Source: JBDSZL01 sp039925145 (GTDB lineage: Bacteria > Acidobacteriota > Vicinamibacteria > Vicinamibacterales > SCN-69-37). From it: DNA of 64,000 bases. How positions within the stretch are numbered: the first letter of the stretch is position 1; every line of letters starts with the position of its first letter. Position numbers and translations under genes: made by a program. Below are positions 25,737 to 32,789 of the stretch, piece after piece. Under the pieces are notes generated by a model. That model saw only the letters and a list, made by a program, of their open reading frames with translations, was not told the DNA's origin and searched no databases. Location: positions 7,744 to 71,743 of the forward strand of contig JBDSZL010000039.1 in the NCBI GenBank assembly GCA_039925145.1, in the 5' to 3' direction.

Positions 25737-26317
25737 CGTGTGGGCGTATCGGGGAAATACGTGGAGACGTTCAGGGCAATCTCGATCCGGTCGCTTGTGC
25801 CGGGCTGCGTGCTGTCGGACTGCGCGAGTTCGACGCGATCGACGATGACGAACTCCTTGGCGGCTTCGACCTCGGTGAGGAACCGGCGAATGTCTCCATA
25901 GCGGCCGATGAGCGTGACCGTGGAATCGGCGCGCAGCAGGTGGCTCTCGCGTACGTCCTTCGTGTCGAAGCGCGAGTTGCGGAACTCGAGGCCGGCCTCG
26001 CGCGCCGCGCGCTGCAACCAGAGGGTGGCTGTGCGGGTCGCGGTCTGCGAGTCGCGCGGCAGGCGCTGGCCGTAGAAGTGCTGCAGCTCACCTTCGACTT
26101 CGCGACGCCGGGCGGCGGCCTGCGCGGCCTGCGCCTCGAGTCGACGCGCCAGTCCGAGATTAGCCATCTCCTGGAGCGCCTCGGCCTGAGTGCTGGCCAG
26201 GCTCGACGCGAGCGGCCAGACCACCAGGAGCAGCACGCCGAGGTTGGCCACCAGCACCACGAGCAAGGCCACGATCACCGGCCGCCGTTCCTGATAGACG
26301 CGCGACCACAGCCTCAT
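25733..26317 (-). CDS. PilO/GspM-like protein
   Basis: Inner-membrane assembly-platform protein, 194 residues. ATG 26317 overlaps the preceding stop (ATGA); the longer frame upstream is not protein-like. It has one membrane helix (about 14-36, VIVALLVVLVANLGVLLLVV), a coiled coil (about 40-85) and a ferredoxin-like C-terminal domain with STVTLIGRYGDIRRFLTEVE, the PilO pattern. Works with PilM and PilN. Confidence 0.85.
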   Translation of the reverse strand: MRLWSRVYQERRPVIVALLVVLVANLGVLLLVVWPLASSLASTQAEALQEMANLGLARRLEAQAAQAAARRREVEGELQHFYGQRLPRDSQTATRTATLWLQRAAREAGLEFRNSRFDTKDVRESHLLRADSTVTLIGRYGDIRRFLTEVEAAKEFVIVDRVELAQSDSTQPGTSDRIEIALNVSTYFPDTPTR

Positions 26318-26919
26318 GGCCGGGCCTCCGACAGACTTCCGGCGCCGCTGTCGGCCGGCGGTGCAGGGCGCGCGGCCAGGTACGATGCCTCGACGAGCGC
26401 CGTATACGTGCCGTCGTCGTTTGTCGTCTGCTCCGACGGCCCGATGTCGTAGAACGCGCCTGTGGCCGCGAGCGCGTCGATAAAGGTAAACACGTCGTCG
26501 AGGCTGCGCGCGACCACTGTCATGGAGACGCTGAGCGTGTCCTTGTCGACGCGCGGCGAGACCGACAGCAGACGCACGTCGAGCGGCATGGTCTTCTCGA
26601 GTCGCGTAAACAGCGTCGTCCACGAGAACGTGCGACGCTCGATCAGTTCGTTGGCCTCGTGCGCCGCGCTGGCGAGCCGTGCCAGCACCGCGCGATCGGT
26701 GCCCTGCTGCAGCGTCCGGACGTGTCCCGACAAACGCGCCGTCTCGCTCCGGCTACTCGCCAGACGCGCGCGGACCGCCGCCCGCTCGCGCGAGAGCGAC
26801 ACGATGCGCGTGGCGTTGAGGGCCGTGAGCAGCAACGCCACGAGCGCCACGGCTCCGATGGCGGCGTTGACCAGTCGTTCGTTGTAGAACGGGCGGGTAG
26901 AGAGGTTGCCTCGGAGCAT
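26314..26919 (-). CDS. PilN/GspL-like protein
   Basis: Inner-membrane assembly-platform protein, 201 residues. It starts MLRGNLSTRPFYNERLVNAA, where the short cytoplasmic N-terminal motif resembles the PilN segment that docks on PilM. A membrane helix (about 19-40), a coiled coil (about 42-80) and a ferredoxin-like domain (SWTTLFTRLEKTMPLDVRLL) follow. It is 6 bases after the pilM-like gene and overlaps the pilO-like gene. Confidence 0.86.
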   Translation of the reverse strand: MLRGNLSTRPFYNERLVNAAIGAVALVALLLTALNATRIVSLSRERAAVRARLASSRSETARLSGHVRTLQQGTDRAVLARLASAAHEANELIERRTFSWTTLFTRLEKTMPLDVRLLSVSPRVDKDTLSVSMTVVARSLDDVFTFIDALAATGAFYDIGPSEQTTNDDGTYTALVEASYLAARPAPPADSGAGSLSEARP

Positions 26920-26925
26920 CAGGCC

Positions 26926-27873
26926 TCAGGCAGCACGGTCGCGGACGAGGGCGCCCACGGGCGCCGCCAGCGCGTCGAGCGTGTCGGCGGACGGCGTCGA
27001 TTGATCGGTGAGTGCGACCACCCCGCGTACGTCCACGGGTTCGACCGCTACGCCGAGACGGTCGGCGATCTCCTGGCGCGCGTCGAGCGCCGCCTGCCCC
27101 GCGCCGCAGACCAGGACTCGGGTGAAACGGCCGCCACCCAGCCGGTCCTCGTGGTACATCGCCGTCTGGTGGACGAGTGCGCGCAGCGGCTCTTCGTCGG
27201 CCGAGCGGTGACGATAAAAGAGCAACGACGCGCCGCGCACGATCGCCAGCGTCGTCGATTCGGGCGCGAGGTGCACGAGGAGCCAATCGCCGGCCATGGC
27301 GGTGCCGCTGCCCATCACCGCGTTGATCACGTTGAAGCTGGCGAGGTCCACCACACCCGGATGCATCCCGAGTGCCGCGGCCACCGCCTCGTACTCCGCA
27401 ATCACGTCCCGCCGGGCAACGATCGTCGCCATGGTCGTGCCCTGGGTTTCGACGGCAGCTGTGAAATGGCTCACCTGCGCCTGATCGAGTGGAAACGGCA
27501 TCGTCTTGCGGAGCTGCCACCTGAGGAGCTGGTCCAGATCCTGCGGGCGTGCGGGGACGTGCTCGAGGGGAATGAGCGACACGCGAGCGAGGCTGTCGGG
27601 CACGATGAGCGCCACGCGCCGGGTCGACACGAGCCCGGCACGCTCAACGGCGCGGCGGAGCGCGTCGATGACGGCCTGTGGCTGCAGAATGGTGGGACCC
27701 GTGAGCGCCGGCCGAATGGCGTCTGGCGGCAGCGCCTCGGAGGCCTGGTGCGTCACGGTGACGCGCCCGCCCCCGCCAGATACGCCGACGACGGTCACCC
27801 GGTGGCGCGCGATCTCGATCGCAACACTTGGAGGCACGGCGGTGAGCCAGGAAGTCGTCACGGTGCGCTTCAC
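26926..27873 (-). CDS. PilM-like actin-fold ATPase
   Basis: Cytoplasmic assembly-platform protein of the PilM/GspL-cytoplasmic family, 315 residues from GTG 27873, whose GTGA overlaps the gspE stop. An alternative GTG is at 27861. Actin-fold features are VAIEIARHRVTVVGVSGG (phosphate-1-like strand), RVALIVPDSLARVSLIPLE, WLLVHLAPESTTLAIVRGAS and RVLVCGAGQAALDARQEI. Together with the PilN- and PilO-like genes it forms a type IV pilus-style platform in place of a single GspL. Confidence 0.85.
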   Translation of the reverse strand: MKRTVTTSWLTAVPPSVAIEIARHRVTVVGVSGGGGRVTVTHQASEALPPDAIRPALTGPTILQPQAVIDALRRAVERAGLVSTRRVALIVPDSLARVSLIPLEHVPARPQDLDQLLRWQLRKTMPFPLDQAQVSHFTAAVETQGTTMATIVARRDVIAEYEAVAAALGMHPGVVDLASFNVINAVMGSGTAMAGDWLLVHLAPESTTLAIVRGASLLFYRHRSADEEPLRALVHQTAMYHEDRLGGGRFTRVLVCGAGQAALDARQEIADRLGVAVEPVDVRGVVALTDQSTPSADTLDALAAPVGALVRDRAA

Positions 27874-29513
27874 TCGACGAAGGTCACTTTGTTGATTTCG
27901 CGCAGTGTGGTGATCCCCTCGAGCACGCGGCCCACCGCACACTCGCGCAGAAAGGTCATCCCCTCGTCACGTGCGGCTTTCTTGATTTCGGACGTGGGCC
28001 GCCGGTCGAGAATCATGTCACGGATACGATCGGTCAAATCCATCAGCTCGCAGATGGCGGTGCGGCCCTTGAACCCCGTGCCGCCGCATTCGATGCAGCC
28101 CGCGCCCTCGTAGAACTGGTGCGTGCGCAGCAGCTGCGGGTCCATCGCCGACTCGGCCATCATCTCGAGCGTGATCGTGGCCGGCTGCTTGCAGTGCTCG
28201 CAGATGCGGCGCACCAGCCGCTGGGCCAGCACGCAATTGAGTGCCGACACGAACTGATACGGCTCGACGCCCATGTTCAGGAAGCGGCCCAGCACGTCGA
28301 TGACGTTGTTGGCGTGCACGGTCGTGAAGACCAGGTGACCGGTGAGCGCCGACTGAATCGCAATCTGCGCCGTTTCAGGGTCGCGAATCTCGCCCACCAT
28401 GATCTTGTCGGGGTCGTGCCGGAGGATGGACCGCAGCCCGCGCGCGAACGTGAGCCCCTTCTTCTCGTTGATCGGGATCTGCGTGATGCCCTTGAGCTGG
28501 TACTCGACCGGATCCTCGATGGTGATGATCTTGTCCTCGATCGATCGGATCTCCGAGAGCGCGGCGTAGAGCGTGGTCGTCTTGCCGCTGCCGGTGGGCC
28601 CGGTGACGAGCACCATCCCGTACGGCTCTCGGATGTACTTGCGGAACCGCCGCATCTCTTCTTCTGGCCAGCCCAGGATGTCGAGCTTGAGCTCGGTGAA
28701 CTGCTCGCTGATCGATTCCTTGTCCAGGATGCGGATGACGGCGTCTTCGCCGTGGACGCTCGGCATGATGGACACGCGAAAGTCGATGGTCTTGCCACGC
28801 ACGCGCAGCTTGAAGCGGCCGTCCTGGGGCACGCGCTTTTCGGCGATGTCCAGCTCGGCCATGACCTTGATGCGCGAGATGATCGTGCTGTGGTGCCGCT
28901 TGTCGATCGACTTCATCAGCGGTTGCAGCACGCCGTCAATCCGGCACTTCACTGCTACCGCATCGTCTTGCGTCTCGATGTGGATGTCGGACGCACGCCG
29001 CTGGAGCGCCGTGAACACCATCGTGTCGACAAGGCGAATCAACGGGCTCGAATCTGATGTCAGCTTGTCGACGGTCAGGTTCTCGTCGCCGCTCTCGTCC
29101 TCGCGCAGGATCTGAATCTGAAAGCCTTCGGTCGCTTCCTCGAGCACCCGCTGCGAGCTCTCACTCTTCTTCAGAATCGATTGAATCGCTGACGCGGCGC
29201 CGACGCACACACGAATCGGTGTGCCGAGCTGGACCCCGACTTCGTCGATGGTCTGCAGGTCCCGGGGATCGGACACCACGATCAGCAACGTCTGGCCATC
29301 ACGGCGATAGGGCACGAAGCCGTAGCGCAGCATGAGGTCGGCTGGCAGGCTCCGGAACAGCGCGTGGTCGATGTGGAACTGATCGAGGTCGACGAACTCG
29401 AGCTCGTAGCGCCGCGCGAGTCGTCTCGCCTCGGTCTCTTCGGCGAGGCGGTCGACCGGCCCGCCCTGGGGCTCGACGTACAAGGTCTCGGGAGTCACGG
29501 AAGGATCGGCCAT
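27870..29513 (-). CDS. gspE: Type II secretion/pilus assembly ATPase GspE
   Basis: Cytoplasmic hexameric ATPase that drives pseudopilus assembly. The 547-residue product has an N-terminal GspE domain (about 30-150), then Walker A GPTGSGKTTTLYAAL, the Asp box IEDPVEYQL, Walker B LRSILRHDPDKIMVGEIRD, the His box LTGHLVFTTVHANN and a four-Cys zinc motif (RICEHCKQ, then AGCIECGGTGF). The zinc motif is typical of GspE/PilB rather than retraction ATPases. It is 4 bases after gspF. Confidence 0.95.
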   Translation of the reverse strand: MADPSVTPETLYVEPQGGPVDRLAEETEARRLARRYELEFVDLDQFHIDHALFRSLPADLMLRYGFVPYRRDGQTLLIVVSDPRDLQTIDEVGVQLGTPIRVCVGAASAIQSILKKSESSQRVLEEATEGFQIQILREDESGDENLTVDKLTSDSSPLIRLVDTMVFTALQRRASDIHIETQDDAVAVKCRIDGVLQPLMKSIDKRHHSTIISRIKVMAELDIAEKRVPQDGRFKLRVRGKTIDFRVSIMPSVHGEDAVIRILDKESISEQFTELKLDILGWPEEEMRRFRKYIREPYGMVLVTGPTGSGKTTTLYAALSEIRSIEDKIITIEDPVEYQLKGITQIPINEKKGLTFARGLRSILRHDPDKIMVGEIRDPETAQIAIQSALTGHLVFTTVHANNVIDVLGRFLNMGVEPYQFVSALNCVLAQRLVRRICEHCKQPATITLEMMAESAMDPQLLRTHQFYEGAGCIECGGTGFKGRTAICELMDLTDRIRDMILDRRPTSEIKKAARDEGMTFLRECAVGRVLEGITTLREINKVTFVE

Positions 29514-29517
29514 AAGG

Positions 29518-30729
29518 TTAGGTCAGCGTCGACAGACGGAACAACGGCATGTAGAGCGAGAGCAGCAGACCGGCGATGACGATGCCCATGACGACCAGCA
29601 GGAGCGGCTGGATGACATTGGAAAACCGCGTCAAGCTCGTCTGGTTTTCCTCGTCATAGAAATCGGCCACGCTGTTGAGCATCTCGGCCAGCGCGCCGGT
29701 CGACTCGCCCACTTCCACCATTTCGACGGCTACATCGGGAAACAGGTCGAGCTGGCTCAGGGCGCCAGCCAGGCTGCTGCCCTCGCGCACCTGGCGCGCC
29801 ACAACCGTCAGGTCCTCGGCAATGGACTGATTGCCCGTCGCCCGGCTCGCGGTATCGAGCGCATTGACAAGCGGAATGCCGCCCGAGAGCAGCGTCGCCA
29901 TCGTCCGGGTGATCTGCGCGGTTGCAAATCGCCGGGCGAGCGGCCCGAAATACGGCAGGCGGAGAATGGCTGCGTGGAGCGCGCGCCGTTGCGCGGGACG
30001 TCGCAGCGACAGCACGCCGGCGACTGCCAGCGCGGCGAACGCCGCAACGAGCAGCGCGCCGCGCCCGGCGAAGCTCGTGGAAATGGCCACGAGCATGCGC
30101 GTGGACCAGGGCAGCTCGGCGCCGTGGCCGAACTGGCTGTAGAACGCGGCGAACTCGGGCACGACCTTAAAGACGATGAGGATGACAACGAGGGCTGAGA
30201 GAATGACGAGAATGACCGGGTAGATGAGGGCCGAGACCACCTGAGAGCGCGCCGCTGTCAGCACTCGCATGTGCTGCACGTAGCGGCGAATGACCTGCTC
30301 GAGGCTGCCGCTCTTTTCGCCCGCCATCAGCGACGCCGTGTACACCCCCGGAAACACGCCTTCGGCTTCGAACGCGTCCGACAGCGCCGTGCCGGAACGG
30401 ACCTGCTCATGCACGTTGTCGAGCGCGCTCCTGAGTGTGGGATTGGGAACACGCTTCCGCAGGATGTCGAGCGACTGCACCAGCGGCAAACCGGCTTTGA
30501 GCAGCGTCGCGAGCTCTTGGTTGAAGATGAGGAACTCGGGCACCTTGATGCGCCGCCGGCGCGGAAGGGCCAGCCGGACCGTGCCGACGCGAAGCCCCCC
30601 ACCGTGAACCGACAGCAGAAACAGTCCCTGCTGATCGAGTTCGTGCCGGAGCCGGTCTTCGCTTTCCGCAATGATGGTGCGCTCGGTCACCTGACCGGTG
30701 GCCGTCGCAACTCTGCAGCGAAATTCCAC
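29518..30729 (-). CDS. gspF: Type II secretion inner-membrane platform protein GspF
   Basis: Polytopic inner-membrane protein at the base of the pseudopilus. The 403-residue product has two T2SSF domains (about 65-190 and 270-395), with FNQELATLLKAGLPLVQSLD and ITRTMATLLSGGIPLVNALD, and three membrane helices, the last near the C-terminus (LLLVVMGIVIAGLLLSLYMP). Start is GTG 30729 with GAGGAGG 11 bases upstream. It is the first gene of the ten-gene operon. Confidence 0.94.
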   Translation of the reverse strand: MEFRCRVATATGQVTERTIIAESEDRLRHELDQQGLFLLSVHGGGLRVGTVRLALPRRRRIKVPEFLIFNQELATLLKAGLPLVQSLDILRKRVPNPTLRSALDNVHEQVRSGTALSDAFEAEGVFPGVYTASLMAGEKSGSLEQVIRRYVQHMRVLTAARSQVVSALIYPVILVILSALVVILIVFKVVPEFAAFYSQFGHGAELPWSTRMLVAISTSFAGRGALLVAAFAALAVAGVLSLRRPAQRRALHAAILRLPYFGPLARRFATAQITRTMATLLSGGIPLVNALDTASRATGNQSIAEDLTVVARQVREGSSLAGALSQLDLFPDVAVEMVEVGESTGALAEMLNSVADFYDEENQTSLTRFSNVIQPLLLVVMGIVIAGLLLSLYMPLFRLSTLT

Positions 30730-30845
30730 GAGTGTGGGCGCCTCCTCTGGCCTGCCCCAGGCGCGGGCAGACGTTCACGATACCAAGTCTGGGCTCTTTA
30801 GACCGTTGGTCGCGCGAAATGGCTGCCCCGGGTGTCTTTGGAGAA

Positions 30846-31505
30846 TTAGCGCAGCTCAGTGATGATGCGGCTGACGTACAGGCGCGTCTCCTGGTAGGGC
30901 GGAATGCCACCATAGCGGGTGACCGCCGTCGGGCCCGCGTTGTAAGCCGCCAGTGCGCGCCTGAGGTCAAAGCGCTCCAGTAACGCACGCATGTGACGCA
31001 TGCCGGCTTCCAGGTTCTGTTCGGGATCGAACGGGTCGGCCAGCGCGTAGCGTCGCACGACGTCGGGCATGATCTGCATCAGCCCCATCGCGCCTTTCGG
31101 CGACACGGCGAGTGGCTGGTAGTTGGATTCGGCGTGGACCAGCGCGTGCGCGAGTCGGGGGTTCAGTCCGACGCGGGCGGCAACTTGATCGATGAGCAGG
31201 CGGACGGCCTCGGTGCTGAGCCGCGAACGCGACGCGGTCGGGGAGCCAGCGAGCGCCCGGGCCGCGATGACCCGTGCGAACGGCAGTTCATCCGGCAGCA
31301 GTTCGGCGACCTCGTCGCGGGCAAGCGTGATTTGACCGCCTCCGCGCAAGATGAGAACCGCCGTTTGCCCGGAAAACTGGCAGGTCTCCACACGCATGGT
31401 CCTGCCATTGGTAAGCCGCACGACGTCAGCCTGTGCGGCGCGCGGAAAGAGCATCGCGGCCCCTCCGAGGGCCACAGCCGCGACGAACCTGAGCCTGCTG
31501 TTCAC
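30846..31505 (-). CDS. Secreted lytic transglycosylase (SLT domain)
   Basis: Cuts peptidoglycan glycan strands in the periplasm. GTG 31505 starts a 219-residue product with a signal peptide (LRFVAAVALGGAAMLFPRAA), a short beta domain (DVVRLTNGRTMRVETCQF) and an SLT domain (about 110-219). The catalytic Glu is in ALVHAESNYQPLAVSPKGAM, followed by GLMQIMPDVVRRYAL and AAYNAGPTAVTRYGG. It lies 116 bases upstream of gspF on the same strand and may open the cell wall for the secretion machine (inference). Confidence 0.9.
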   Translation of the reverse strand: MNSRLRFVAAVALGGAAMLFPRAAQADVVRLTNGRTMRVETCQFSGQTAVLILRGGGQITLARDEVAELLPDELPFARVIAARALAGSPTASRSRLSTEAVRLLIDQVAARVGLNPRLAHALVHAESNYQPLAVSPKGAMGLMQIMPDVVRRYALADPFDPEQNLEAGMRHMRALLERFDLRRALAAYNAGPTAVTRYGGIPPYQETRLYVSRIITELR

Positions 31506-31512
31506 ACCCGGG

Positions 31513-32406
31513 TTATCGGCTGTCCACGAACGCGTGATAGACCCTGATGCCGAGTTCGCGTGTATCCCCAGCCCCACCGGGCAATAGCCCAGGAACAAAA
31601 GTGTGATCGATGTCCAGGTGCACGTCGGTCGTATCCGCCGTGCCAAGCTGCGACATGGGGAGCACGATTTTCCGGACTCGCACGTCAAGCGAATCGGCCG
31701 CGAACGTCTCGACCACCCGGTCGTTGAGACACACCGTGACCTGCTGCGGGTGCCCCGGGAACAAATCGGGACGAGCGTCATACTGCAAGAACAGCACGCT
31801 GTCTGCGCGCGGATTTTTCATCGAGAGCACCGCGGACTTCATGGTCCACTTCCACGATCTGGCGGCATCTGCCGTCGGGAACTCTTCGGGGTGCCACCCG
31901 GTCTTGTAGGTGAGAAGGACATTTTCTGCCGACGGCAGGAACTGCAGCGTCGCCACGCGATATTCCCGGCCGGCTCCCGCACGGCTGGTGGGTTCGGGCG
32001 TCTCGAGCGGCAGCCGGTCGTCCTTGTATAGGCCCACTTCGACGGTCACCTCGCCCGGCATCGCCACGACCGGGACGAAGTTGAAACGGCTGTACTCGAT
32101 GACCTGGCCCGGCTTCCACGATGAGGTGGGCACCGGCGGGTCGTGGTCGTCGTTCCACAGGCTCTGGCGCTCGGCATTCAGCACGTGGACGAACACGCGG
32201 TAATCACCCGCGATCGAGGTCTTTGGACCCACCTCGAATCGATACGTCAGCTCGAGGGGACCGCCGATGCCGACCCGCGTGCGACTGGGCGTGACCGTGA
32301 GCTTGGCGACGGGCACCGCCGTGTCGCCGCGGGAGCAGCCAGCCAGGCTTGCCGCGCCCACGCTGATGGCCGCGATGAGGATGGAAATAGAATGAAGACG
32401 GGGCAC
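31513..32406 (-). CDS. Lipoprotein of unknown function
   Basis: I do not recognise the family. GTG 32406 (AGGA 7 bases upstream) gives a lipoprotein signal with lipobox SLAGC; the frame is also open to ATG 32424. About 298 residues follow. The mature part is beta-rich: a first segment with LTYRFEVGPKTSIAGDYRVF and WKPGQVIEYSRFNFVPVVAM resembles an immunoglobulin-like sandwich, and a second (about 200-298) with VTVCLNDRVVETFAADSLDV resembles a carbohydrate-binding jellyroll. It sits 8 bases upstream of the lytic transglycosylase and is divergent from the microcompartment genes. Confidence 0.82.
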   Translation of the reverse strand: MPRLHSISILIAAISVGAASLAGCSRGDTAVPVAKLTVTPSRTRVGIGGPLELTYRFEVGPKTSIAGDYRVFVHVLNAERQSLWNDDHDPPVPTSSWKPGQVIEYSRFNFVPVVAMPGEVTVEVGLYKDDRLPLETPEPTSRAGAGREYRVATLQFLPSAENVLLTYKTGWHPEEFPTADAARSWKWTMKSAVLSMKNPRADSVLFLQYDARPDLFPGHPQQVTVCLNDRVVETFAADSLDVRVRKIVLPMSQLGTADTTDVHLDIDHTFVPGLLPGGAGDTRELGIRVYHAFVDSR

Positions 32407-32477
32407 GCGACATCCTAACGGCATTGCCGCATGCTGTTCAATATGCTAGGCTTGCGGCGTTTTCACAGATTGCTCTT

Positions 32478-32774
32478 ATGACAGAAGACGCCCTCGGCAT
32501 GATTGAAACGCGTGGGCTGATCGGCGCCATCGAGGCCGCCGACGCCATGGTCAAGACCGCCAACGTCATCCTCATCGGGAAGGAATACGTCGGCGCCGGC
32601 TACGTCACGGTGCTGGCGCGGGGTGATGTCGGCGCCATCAAAGCGGCCACCGACGCCGGGGCGGCTGCCGCGCGTCGGGTGGGCGAGCTGGTGTCCGTGC
32701 ACGTGATCCCCCGCCCGCACGCCGAGGTCGACCGCGCGCTTCCCCATCCGCCCGTACCAACCGTTCGGAGCTGA
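32478..32774 (+). CDS. Bacterial microcompartment hexameric shell protein (BMC-H)
   Basis: Shell tile of a protein organelle that encloses aldehyde-producing pathways. ATG 32478 gives a 98-residue single-BMC-domain protein of the PduA/EutM/CcmK type. The family pattern is clear: ALGMIETRGLIGAIEAADAM, the VKTANVILIGKEYVGAGYVT strand-loop segment, then ARGDVGAIKAATDAGAAAAR and VSVHVIPRPHAEVDRALP. No good ribosome site is visible; a weak promoter-like TTGCCG/TAGGCT pair lies at 32424-32452. The gene is followed after 15 bases by an aldehyde dehydrogenase. No second shell gene (BMC-P or BMC-T) occurs in the window. Confidence 0.95.
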   Translation: MTEDALGMIETRGLIGAIEAADAMVKTANVILIGKEYVGAGYVTVLARGDVGAIKAATDAGAAAARRVGELVSVHVIPRPHAEVDRALPHPPVPTVRS

Positions 32775-32789
32775 CGTTTCTCGCACGCG

